Below, in pieces: positions 1 through 7,261 of a stretch of 11,440 nt of DNA. Positions within the stretch are counted from its first letter, which is position 1, and each line of letters opens with the position of its first letter. The notes beneath the pieces are model-generated. The model was not told the DNA's origin, did not search any database, and saw only the letters and a program-made list of their open reading frames with translations. Source of the DNA: Clostridia bacterium (lineage in GTDB: Bacteria > Bacillota > Clostridia > Peptostreptococcales > Anaerovoracaceae); NCBI GenBank assembly GCA_900754805.1, contig CAAEEE010000086.1:1-11440 (forward strand), in the 5' to 3' direction. The translations under genes were made by a program, and so were the position numbers.

Positions 1-70
1 CGTGGTCTACGTGACCGATTGTACCGATGTTAATATGCGGTTTCGTTCTTTCGAATTTCTGTTTTGCCAT
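1..70 (-). CDS. tuf: Elongation factor Tu, N-terminal fragment (cut by window edge)
   Basis: The first 23 codons are visible and read MAKQKFERT followed by [14 protein letters not shown], the nearly invariant start of bacterial EF-Tu leading into the P-loop (GHVDHGKTT); the GKTT part is beyond the window. EF-Tu is the cytoplasmic GTPase that delivers aminoacyl-tRNA to the ribosomal A site. The ATG at 68-70 follows a GGGAGG ribosome binding site about 10 nt upstream. The gene lies 45 bp after the fusA stop, the usual str-operon order. It may be co-transcribed with fusA and may also use the weak promoter proposed at 106-135. Identity is nearly certain despite the short length, because both sequence and position agree. 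Nothing can be said about the rest of the protein or about a second tuf copy. Confidence 0.96.
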   Translation of the reverse strand, partial: MAKQKFERTKPHINIGTIGHVDH

Positions 71-105
71 TTTTAAATTTCCTCCCAAATTAAAGGTTCA
101 TAAAT

Positions 106-135
106 ATTTTAATGGTTATTTGTTAATTTTTTCAA
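106..135 (-). promoter_or_regulatory. Possible tuf promoter overlapping the end of fusA
   Basis: On the minus strand, TTGAAA (130-135) and TAAAAT (106-111) are separated by 18 nt. Each matches the sigma-A consensus hexamer at five of six positions. The predicted start near base 99 would give tuf a leader of about 30 nt. A separate tuf promoter is biologically plausible because EF-Tu is made in excess over EF-G. The stretch is very A+T rich, so a chance match is a real possibility. Confidence 0.35.
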
Positions 136-2179
136 CTAAGTTGTCAGGAAGCTTTTCAAAGTGATCCATCTGCATTACATATACACCACGACCCTGAGTC
201 TTAGATCTAAGGTCAGTTGCATATCCGAACATTTCGGAAAGCGGAACGAATCCTCTGATTGCTACAGCACCCATATTGATGTCGGAACCTTCGATTCTGC
301 CTCTTCTGGAGGAGATATCGCCGATTACATCACCCATATAGTTTTCCGGAACTGTTACTTCAACCTTCATGATAGGTTCAAGAAGTACCGGTTTTGCTTT
401 CTTCGCAGCTTCTCTGAATGCCATGGAAGCGGCAATTTTGAATGCCATTTCAGACGAGTCAACTTCGTGGTAGGAACCGTCGTAAAGTTCAACGCCGACA
501 TCCACTACCTGGTATCCTGCAATCGGACCGTTTTCCATTGCTTCTATGATACCTTCTTCGATCTTCGGAATATATTCCTTCGGAATTGCACCACCGACGA
601 TAGAATTCTTGAACTCAAAGCCGGAGCCTGCTTCTCTCGGATATACTCTGATCTTAACATGACCGTACTGTCCACGACCACCGGACTGCTTCGCATACTT
701 GTGGTCAACATCTGCATTCGCAGTGAGCGTTTCCTTGTAGGAAACCTGCGGCTTGCCGACATTTGCTTCCACCTTGAATTCTCTGAGAAGTCTGTCTACG
801 ATAATTTCAAGGTGAAGCTCACCCATACCTGCGATGATAGTCTGCCCTGTGTCCGCATTTGTATAAGTCTTGAAAGTCGGGTCTTCTTCCGCAAGTTTAG
901 CGAGCGCGATACCCATCTTTTCCTGACCTGCTTTTGTCTTAGGTTCGATAGCGATTTCGATTACCGGATCCGGGAAATTCATGGATTCCAGAATGACTTC
1001 GGATTTTTCATCGCAAAGCGTATCGCCTGTTGTCGTAATCTTGAGACCTACTGCTGCTGCAATATCTCCGGAGTAAACTTCTTCAATTTCCTGCCGGTGA
1101 TTTGCATGCATCTGCAGAATACGACCGATTCTTTCCTTTTTGCCCTTCGTTGAGTTGTAAACATAGGAGCCTGTTTTCAAAGTACCGGAGTAAACTCTGA
1201 AGAATGCAAGCTTGCCAACGAACGGGTCAGCCATAATCTTGAATGCGAGTGCGGAGAACGGACCCTTATCGTCAGCCACTCTTTCGGTTTCTTCTTCCGT
1301 TACCGGGTCAATACCCTTAATCGGAGGAATGTCCAGAGGAGACGGCATGTAGTCAACGACTCCGTCGAGCATCATCTGAACGCCCTTATTTCTGTAAGCG
1401 GAGCCACAGAACATAGGAACCATTCTTCCTGCGACGGTCTCTTTTCTGATAACTTCTTTGATTTCTTTTACAGTAATTTCTTCGCCCTCGAGGAACTTCA
1501 TCATTAAGTCATCATCTGCAGCAGCAACGCTGTCAATTAACTTTTCTCTCCATTCCTCTGCAAGCTCGGACATTTCAGCAGGAATCTCTGTAACTTCGAA
1601 ATCCTTACCTAATTCGTCCTTATAAATCTCTGCTTTCATTTCTACTAAATCGATAATTCCTACGAAACTATCTTCAGCACCAATTGGCAGCTGGACCGGT
1701 ACGGCATTCGCCTTGAGTCTGTCTTTAACCATCTGGACAACTCTAAAGAAATCTGCCCCCATAATGTCCATTTTATTAACAAAGATCATTCTTGGTACGC
1801 CATACTTCTCAGCTTGTCTCCAAACTGTTTCTGACTGAGGTTCAACACCACCCTTAGCGCAAAGTACTGTTACTGCGCCATCCAGAACTCTAAGAGATCT
1901 TTCAACTTCTACAGTAAAGTCTACGTGTCCCGGAGTATCGATTATGTTAATTCTGTGATTCTTCCATTGTGCTGTAGTAGCAGCAGAGGTTATAGTGATA
2001 CCACGCTCTTGCTCCTGTTCCATCCAGTCCATAGTAGCCGCACCTTCGTGTGTTTCGCCTAACTTATGAGTTTTGCCTGTGTAGAACAGGATTCTTTCGG
2101 TCGTAGTAGTTTTACCCGCATCGATATGCGCCATAATACCAATGTTTCTGGTTTTTTCTAACGGAAAACTTCTTGGCAT
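116..2179 (-). CDS. fusA: Elongation factor G
   Basis: This 687-residue protein is a full-length EF-G, the cytoplasmic GTPase that drives tRNA-mRNA translocation and, with ribosome recycling factor, subunit splitting. The G domain shows AHIDAGKT at residues 17-24, RGITI at 59-63 (switch I), DTPGH at 81-85 (switch II) and NKMD at 135-138. Domain II starts near residue 290. Domain IV contains GGRGQYGHV and the tip loop SYHEVDSSE, with the conserved tip histidine at residue 571. Domain V follows with [11 protein letters not shown] and SRRGRI. No domain is missing. The ATG start has an AGGGAGG ribosome binding site at suitable spacing. It lies 58 bp after rpsG and 45 bp before tuf, as usual for the str operon. 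Nothing suggests a paralogous or resistance-type (FusB or TetM-like) factor. Confidence 0.99.
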   Translation of the reverse strand: MPRSFPLEKTRNIGIMAHIDAGKTTTTERILFYTGKTHKLGETHEGAATMDWMEQEQERGITITSAATTAQWKNHRINIIDTPGHVDFTVEVERSLRVLDGAVTVLCAKGGVEPQSETVWRQAEKYGVPRMIFVNKMDIMGADFFRVVQMVKDRLKANAVPVQLPIGAEDSFVGIIDLVEMKAEIYKDELGKDFEVTEIPAEMSELAEEWREKLIDSVAAADDDLMMKFLEGEEITVKEIKEVIRKETVAGRMVPMFCGSAYRNKGVQMMLDGVVDYMPSPLDIPPIKGIDPVTEEETERVADDKGPFSALAFKIMADPFVGKLAFFRVYSGTLKTGSYVYNSTKGKKERIGRILQMHANHRQEIEEVYSGDIAAAVGLKITTTGDTLCDEKSEVILESMNFPDPVIEIAIEPKTKAGQEKMGIALAKLAEEDPTFKTYTNADTGQTIIAGMGELHLEIIVDRLLREFKVEANVGKPQVSYKETLTANADVDHKYAKQSGGRGQYGHVKIRVYPREAGSGFEFKNSIVGGAIPKEYIPKIEEGIIEAMENGPIAGYQVVDVGVELYDGSYHEVDSSEMAFKIAASMAFREAAKKAKPVLLEPIMKVEVTVPENYMGDVIGDISSRRGRIEGSDINMGAVAIRGFVPLSEMFGYATDLRSKTQGRGVYVMQMDHFEKLPDNLVEKINK

Positions 2180-2237
2180 ACTTATATCCTCCCTTCTACT
2201 TTTCTAAAAAATAATCTCTTCAAAACCTGCACCCTGA

Positions 2238-2729
<492 letters not shown>

Positions 2730-2745
2730 TCACTTCGATTCTGTC

Positions 2746-2793
2746 TTATCTAGTACGAAATGATCTGCACAATATTTTTTGATAAAATTGCAC
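2746..2793 (-). CDS. Very small possible ORF in the rpsL-rpsG spacer (speculative)
   Basis: A GTG at 2791-2793 opens 15 codons (MQFYQKILCRSFRTR) ending in TAA. A GGAGG sequence on the minus strand lies 11 nt upstream, slightly farther than ideal. An in-frame ATG at 2809-2811 would give 21 codons but lacks a well-spaced ribosome binding site, and a TTG one base frame away opens another 21-codon frame. I recognise no family. If translated it could be a leader peptide coupling ribosome movement to folding of the hairpins just upstream or to rpsG initiation downstream. It is equally possible that the GGAGGTG is part of an RNA structure and nothing is translated. Confidence 0.12.
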   Translation of the reverse strand: MQFYQKILCRSFRTR

Positions 2794-2811
2794 AAAATTC
2801 TTCACCTCCAT

Positions 2812-2922
2812 CCCTTGCGAATGACCTGTTTCGCAGGGCAGAGATTACTCTGAGCGGCTGCAATTAAAAACCGTCCAGTCTTGCTAACGGGGTACTCGAT
2901 CTATCCTTCGATGACCGCGAGC
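2812..2922 (-). promoter_or_regulatory. Candidate structured RNA element between rpsL and rpsG
   Basis: In transcript direction, four hairpins lie almost end to end. H1 (2883-2922) pairs GCT/AGC, CG/CG, GGT/ACC and TCGA/TCGA, with small internal loops and an 8-nt loop. H2 (2850-2878) pairs CUGG/UCAG and CGGUU/AGCCG around a 9-nt loop. H3 (2839-2852) is CAGAG/CUCUG with a UAAU loop. H4 (2812-2838) is the strongest: CCCU-GCGAA pairs with UUCGC-A-AGGG, 9 bp with one bulged A. H2 and H3 share three bases, so they cannot both form fully. No U-run follows H4, so this is not a simple terminator. E. coli S7 binds mRNA in this same intergenic position, which makes autoregulation the leading hypothesis. 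I recognise no known RNA family, and the folds were derived by eye. Confidence 0.45.
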
Positions 2923-2977
2923 GCTTCTTTCTTCTATATAGAATAATAAGAATGCTCTACCGTTCTTTTCGTTTTAA

Positions 2978-3394
2978 TTATTTTTTCTTAGGTCTCTTAG
3001 CGCCGTATTTGGAACGAGCCTGAAGTCTGTTGTTAACTCCGGCCGTATCAAGAGTTCCTCTAACGATGTGATATCTTACACCCGGAAGGTCTTTTACTCT
3101 TCCGCCTCTGATCAGTACAACACTGTGTTCCTGCAGGTTGTGGCCGATACCGGGGATGTAAGCAGTTACTTCAATACCGTTAGTAAGACGAACTCTGGCA
3201 ACTTTTCTTAACGCTGAGTTAGGCTTTTTAGGTGTTACTGTCTTTACAGAAGTGCACACGCCTCTCTTCTGCGGTGAATGAGTGTCTGTAGCGACTCTCT
3301 TTAATGAGTTCATTCCCTTGTTAAGAGCAGGAGCTGTGGACTTTTTAACAGCACTTGTTCTGCCTTCGCGTACTAATTGGTTGATAGTAGGCAT
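2978..3394 (-). CDS. rpsL: 30S ribosomal protein S12
   Basis: This 138-residue protein is S12, which lines the 30S decoding centre and helps control translational accuracy. It begins [12 protein letters not shown], contains PQKRGVC (41-47), [11 protein letters not shown] (54-64) and [13 protein letters not shown] (97-109), and ends with a lysine-rich tail. It is about 13 residues longer than E. coli S12 because of a loop at about residues 26-38; a loop of this kind is normal for many Firmicutes, B. subtilis S12 also being 138 residues. Lysines 56 and 101 correspond to E. coli K43 and K88, the main streptomycin-resistance positions, and are wild type. The ATG follows an AAGGAG site by 7 nt. 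The gene has its own promoter and hairpin leader upstream and is followed by an unusually long spacer before rpsG. Confidence 0.99.
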   Translation of the reverse strand: MPTINQLVREGRTSAVKKSTAPALNKGMNSLKRVATDTHSPQKRGVCTSVKTVTPKKPNSALRKVARVRLTNGIEVTAYIPGIGHNLQEHSVVLIRGGRVKDLPGVRYHIVRGTLDTAGVNNRLQARSKYGAKRPKKK

Positions 3395-3441
3395 TCTTGT
3401 TCTCCTTTCTTTCGAAAATTGCTTATTATTTTAAGCGGAAA

Positions 3442-3469
3442 TGACCTAAAATGCTAAGATCTTAGGTCA
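3442..3469 (-). promoter_or_regulatory. Hairpin in the rpsL mRNA leader
   Basis: In the transcript, UGACCUAA and UUAGGUCA form a perfect 8-bp stem around a 12-nt loop. A nested 12-base palindrome (CTAAGATCTTAG, 3454-3465) allows an alternative fold. A weaker 5-bp hairpin (GCUUA/UAAGC) follows at 3421-3436. No U-run follows, so it is not an intrinsic terminator. It lies about 15-45 nt after the predicted transcription start and about 48 nt before the rpsL ATG, a suitable place for a regulatory leader. Confidence 0.5.
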
Positions 3470-3491
3470 AATACGCTCAAAGCCGTCATAT

Positions 3492-3521
3492 AGTTTATCA
3501 CAAATCCCGGTTTACTGTCAA
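3492..3521 (-). promoter_or_regulatory. Promoter of the str operon (rpsL-rpsG-fusA)
   Basis: On the minus strand a perfect TTGACA (-35, 3516-3521) is followed after 18 nt by TAAACT (-10, 3492-3497), which is preceded by TGA, an extended -10 element. The predicted start is near 3485, giving a leader of about 90 nt before rpsL. The -35 begins only six bases after the rpoC stop and there is no terminator between them, so read-through from rpoBC probably adds to this promoter. Confidence 0.75.
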
Positions 3522-3527
3522 TGCATT

Positions 3528-6500
3528 TTAGTCAATTTCAAAAATATCCGGGGCGTCCGTCATATCCGGAGCTTCAACAATCGGCTCTTCGAAAACTTCA
3601 TCCATCTCGCTGTCCATGTTGAAAGCTGCCGCTGCCTGTGCTTCCGCTTCTCTTGCGGCTTCTTCCGCTTCTCTCTGCTGTCTTTCGAAGTTTTCCATAA
3701 TCTCCGCATTGATACCGTAGTCAAGTTCAATGTTCTTGTATCTCTTCATGCCTGTTCCGGCAGGAATCAATTTACCGATGATTACGTTTTCCTTCAAGCC
3801 GATGAGTCTGTCATTCTTGCCCTTGATTGCAGCATCCGTAAGAACTTTGGTTGTTTCCTGGAAGGATGCCGCTGACAGGAAGGAGCTTGTTGCAAGGGAC
3901 GCTTTGGTGATGCCAAGAAGCGTTCTCTTCGCAATACAAGGCTCGCCGCCTTCAGCGATTGCCTTTTCATTTGCTTCCTCAACTTCGAATTTGCCGTATA
4001 ATGCGCCCGGAAGGAGATCCGTATCGCCGGCATCTTCGATCTTATACTTGGAAAGCATCTGGCTTACGATAACTTCGACATGCTTGTCGTTGATATCTAC
4101 ACCCTGCTGTTTGTATACACGCTGTACTTCCTTCAGAAGATACTGGTATACGCCTTCCACGCCGTTCAGTCTTAAAATATCGTGAGGGTTCAAAGGTCCG
4201 CGCGTAATCTGTCCGCCCGCATAAACCTTGTCGCCTTCTTTTACATTTATTCTTGCACCGTAAGGGATAACATATACATGGTCTTCTTCCTCACCTCTTA
4301 CCCTTACTTCTGTTTTGTTGTCTTTTCTTGCTTCGATTGAGATAACCTCTCCGTCCGCTTCGCAAATCTCAGCCAGTCCCTTAGGTTTTCTTGCTTCAAA
4401 AAGTTCTTCAACTCTCGGAAGACCCTGTGTGATATCGCCGCCGGCTACACCGCCCGTATGGAAGGTTCTCATTGTAAGCTGAGTACCCGGTTCACCGATG
4501 GACTGTGCCGCTGTAATTCCGACAGCTTCGCCGATGTTAACTTCTTCACCTGTTGCAAGATTTCTTCCGTAGCACTTCGCGCATACGCCTGTTCTTGCGT
4601 GACATGTCATTACGGCACGAATCGCAACGCTTTCAATTCCACACGCTTCGATTCTTTCCGCAGCAGCTTCCATGATTTCATCGTTTTGTTCAACGATGAC
4701 TTCTCCTGTCTGCGGGTCTACGATATCAATAAACGCTGTTCTTCCGACAATTCTCTGCTTCAGCGGTTCGATTACTTCTTTGCCATCTGTGAAAGCTCTT
4801 ACTTCCACGCCCTCGTCGGTTCCGCAGTCGTATTCTCTTACGATTACATTGTGAGATACGTCTACAAGTCTTCTCGTAAGGTAACCGGAGTCAGCCGTAC
4901 GAAGTGCTGTATCGGCAAGACCTTTACGAGCACCGTTTGAAGAAATGAAGTATTCCAAAATGGAAAGCCCTTCACGGAAGTTTGACTTGATTGGAATTTC
5001 TACAGTCTTACCGGTTGCGTTTGCCATCAGACCACGCATGCCGCCGACCTGCTTAATCTGATTCTTGGAACCACGGGCTCCGGAGTTTGCCATGATGAAC
5101 AGGTTGTTCAGCGTTCCGAGTGAGTTCATCAGAGCGTCTGCAACATCATCTGTAGCCTTCGACCAAATTTTGATGATTGCTTCGTATCTTTCCTGTGCTG
5201 ACATGAGACCCATACGGAAAGCTTTTTCGTATCTTTCAACCTGCGTTTCTGCTTCTGCGATGATGCTTTCCTTTTCTTTCGGGATTTCCATATCGCTTAC
5301 GCTGATTGTAACCGCTGCCTTCGTTGAATATTTATAGCCCATTGATTTGATATAGTCAAGCATGATTACCGTTCCGGTATTTCCATGTCTTCTATAGCAT
5401 TTGTCAATGATAGCGCCTAATTTTTTCTTATCGCAGAGGAAGTCAACTTCCAGTGAATACGGATCTTCCTCTCTGTCAACAAAGCCCAAATCCTGCGGGA
5501 TTCCCTGATTGAAAATAAATCTTCCGACTGTGGATTCCACGAGTCTTCCGTCTTTATCGCCGTCAAGGAACATTCTTACTTTAACTTTTGCGTGAATTCC
5601 GACTACGCCGTTTTGATAAGCCATGAGCATTTCGTCAAGATCTGTGAATACTTTGCCGTCGCCCTTTTCGGCGTAGGTGCTTCTGTCCTCAACACCCGGA
5701 TGCGTCAGATAATAACTTCCCAGAATCATATCCTGTGTCGGAGTTGTGATTGGGGAACCGTCCTTCGGCGCCAAAATGTTGTTTACAGAGAGCATGAGGA
5801 ATCTTGCTTCCGCCTGAGCTTCTACCGAAAGCGGTACATGAACCGCCATCTGGTCTCCGTCGAAGTCAGCGTTGAATGCCGTACACGCGAGCGGATGAAG
5901 CTTGATCGCTTTGCCTTCTACGAGAACCGGCTCAAATGCCTGGATACCGAGTCTGTGAAGTGTCGGCGCACGGTTGAGCATTACCGGATGTTCTTTGATA
6001 ACACCTTCAAGTACATCCCATACTTCCGGTCTTACCTTTTCAACCATCCTCTTTGCGCTCTTGATGTTGTGTGCATATCCCTGTTCAACGAGTTCCTTCA
6101 TAATGAAAGGCTTGAACAATTCCAGTGCCATTTTCTTAGGAAGTCCGCACTGGTAGAACTTGAGCTCCGGTCCTACTACGATTACGGAACGGCCCGAGTA
6201 ATCAACACGCTTTCCGAGCAGGTTCTGTCTGAATCTTCCCTGCTTACCCTTGAGCATGTCGGATAAAGACTTCAGTGGTCTGGAGCCCGGTCCCGTTACG
6301 GCTCTGCCGCGTCTTCCGTTGTCTATCAGCGAGTCAACCGCTTCCTGAAGCATTCTCTTTTCGTTTCTGACGATGATGTCAGGAGCACCGAGTTCGAGAA
6401 GTCGGTTAAGTCTGTTGTTTCTGTTGATAACTCTTCTGTATAAATCATTTAAGTCAGATGTCGCGAATCTGCCGCCATCAAGCTGAACCATCGGTCTGAT

Positions 6501-7232
6501 GTCAGGCGGGATTACCGGAATCACATCCATGATCATCCATTCCGGTCTGTTGCCGGAAAGTCTGAGTGCCTCAATGACTTCCAGTCTTCTAACGACTCTG
6601 ATTTTTTTCTGTCCCGATGCGTCTTTCAGAGTTTCTCTGAGTTCCGCGGACAGCTTTTCAAGGTCGATATCCTCTAAAAGCTTCTTAATTGCTTCCGCGC
6701 CCATACCTGCGGTAAACGCATTGCCATACTGTTCTCTGGCTTCTTTATACTGTTGTTCGGTCAGTATTTCCTTATATCCGAGTCCGGTATCACCCTGATC
6801 GGTTACGATATACGCTGCGAAGTAGAGAACTTTTTCCAGATTTCTCGGAGTGATGTCAAGGCAAAGTCCCATTCTTGACGGAATACCCTTGAAATACCAA
6901 ATATGAGAAACCGGGGCCGCAAGCTTGATGTGACCCATTCTCTCTCTTCTAACCTTTGCTTTCGTAACTTCTACGCCGCATCGGTCGCAGACAATTCCCT
7001 TATATCTGATTCTCTTATACTTACCGCAATGGCATTCCCAGTCCTTCATAGGTCCGAAAATCTTTTCGCAGAAAAGACCGTCTTTTTCCGGTTTCAAAGT
7101 TCTGTAGTTAATCGTTTCCGGCTTCGTAACTTCGCCGTGAGACCATTCGAGAATTTTTTCCGGAGATGCCAAATTGATTTGTATAGACTCGAAATTATTT
7201 AATTCATAATCGTTGTTTACATTATTATTCAA
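3528..7232 (-). CDS. rpoC: DNA-directed RNA polymerase beta' subunit
   Basis: This 1234-residue protein is beta', which with beta forms the catalytic cleft of core RNA polymerase. Zinc site 1 has cysteines 67, 69, 82 and 85. The catalytic magnesium motif NADFDGDQM is at 454-462 (Asp 456, 458, 460). Zinc site 2 uses cysteines 803, 877, 884 and 887. The trigger loop [13 protein letters not shown] is at about 916-928, with Met 921, Arg 922 and His 925. The long insertions of proteobacterial beta' are absent. The C-terminus (about 1180-1234) is an Ala/Glu-rich segment and then an acidic tail. Translation starts at TTG (7230-7232): no in-frame ATG or GTG is nearby, family similarity begins at about residue 9, and GGAGG lies 6 nt upstream. 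rpoB ends 29 bp upstream, so the two are co-transcribed. Antisense reading frames here are shadows. Confidence 0.99.
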   Translation of the reverse strand: MNNNVNNDYELNNFESIQINLASPEKILEWSHGEVTKPETINYRTLKPEKDGLFCEKIFGPMKDWECHCGKYKRIRYKGIVCDRCGVEVTKAKVRRERMGHIKLAAPVSHIWYFKGIPSRMGLCLDITPRNLEKVLYFAAYIVTDQGDTGLGYKEILTEQQYKEAREQYGNAFTAGMGAEAIKKLLEDIDLEKLSAELRETLKDASGQKKIRVVRRLEVIEALRLSGNRPEWMIMDVIPVIPPDIRPMVQLDGGRFATSDLNDLYRRVINRNNRLNRLLELGAPDIIVRNEKRMLQEAVDSLIDNGRRGRAVTGPGSRPLKSLSDMLKGKQGRFRQNLLGKRVDYSGRSVIVVGPELKFYQCGLPKKMALELFKPFIMKELVEQGYAHNIKSAKRMVEKVRPEVWDVLEGVIKEHPVMLNRAPTLHRLGIQAFEPVLVEGKAIKLHPLACTAFNADFDGDQMAVHVPLSVEAQAEARFLMLSVNNILAPKDGSPITTPTQDMILGSYYLTHPGVEDRSTYAEKGDGKVFTDLDEMLMAYQNGVVGIHAKVKVRMFLDGDKDGRLVESTVGRFIFNQGIPQDLGFVDREEDPYSLEVDFLCDKKKLGAIIDKCYRRHGNTGTVIMLDYIKSMGYKYSTKAAVTISVSDMEIPKEKESIIAEAETQVERYEKAFRMGLMSAQERYEAIIKIWSKATDDVADALMNSLGTLNNLFIMANSGARGSKNQIKQVGGMRGLMANATGKTVEIPIKSNFREGLSILEYFISSNGARKGLADTALRTADSGYLTRRLVDVSHNVIVREYDCGTDEGVEVRAFTDGKEVIEPLKQRIVGRTAFIDIVDPQTGEVIVEQNDEIMEAAAERIEACGIESVAIRAVMTCHARTGVCAKCYGRNLATGEEVNIGEAVGITAAQSIGEPGTQLTMRTFHTGGVAGGDITQGLPRVEELFEARKPKGLAEICEADGEVISIEARKDNKTEVRVRGEEEDHVYVIPYGARINVKEGDKVYAGGQITRGPLNPHDILRLNGVEGVYQYLLKEVQRVYKQQGVDINDKHVEVIVSQMLSKYKIEDAGDTDLLPGALYGKFEVEEANEKAIAEGGEPCIAKRTLLGITKASLATSSFLSAASFQETTKVLTDAAIKGKNDRLIGLKENVIIGKLIPAGTGMKRYKNIELDYGINAEIMENFERQQREAEEAAREAEAQAAAAFNMDSEMDEVFEEPIVEAPDMTDAPDIFEID

Positions 7233-7247
7233 GGAGTCCCTCCCCTT
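7230..7247 (-). promoter_or_regulatory. rpoC translation start region: TTG codon inside a possible hairpin
   Basis: The GGAGG at 7239-7243 lies 6 nt before the TTG start. In RNA the region reads AAGGGGAGGGACUCCUUG, in which AAGG and AG can pair with CUCCUU across a two-base bulge, or GGAG with CUCC. Such a fold would partly hide both the ribosome binding site and the start codon. It is small and may have little effect once ribosomes arrive from rpoB. The start is well supported; the hairpin is suggestive only. Confidence 0.6.
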
Positions 7248-7261
7248 TCTTTATCACTCAA

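Noticed and set aside
161..1153. Plus-strand open frame of 330 codons opposite fusA
   Set aside because: It lies wholly antisense to an unquestionable EF-G, its translation is rich in Cys, Phe, Ser and Arg with no recognisable domain, and the codon bias of the real gene explains the lack of stops.
2812..2838. Hairpin H4 as a transcription terminator after rpsL
   Set aside because: The stem is strong but is followed by AUGGAGGUG rather than a U-run, and downstream genes of the same operon must be transcribed.
2883..2900. Resemblance of GAGUACCCCGUUAGCAAG in the spacer to the GAGUAC...GCAAGG segment of 16S rRNA (molecular mimicry)
   Set aside because: The match is short and gapped and not clearly in the S7 binding region, so I could not separate it from chance.
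2932..2943. 12-base palindrome TTCTATATAGAA after rpsL
   Set aside because: It is A/T-rich with a very short possible stem and no U-run. It gives too little evidence for a terminator or operator.
3278..3320. Apparent 13-residue insertion in S12 relative to E. coli
   Set aside because: Many Firmicutes S12 proteins, including the 138-residue B. subtilis protein, have a loop of this kind here.
5592..6266. Plus-strand open frame of 224 codons opposite rpoC
   Set aside because: It is antisense to the conserved catalytic region of beta', with unnatural composition and no ribosome binding site that I could see.
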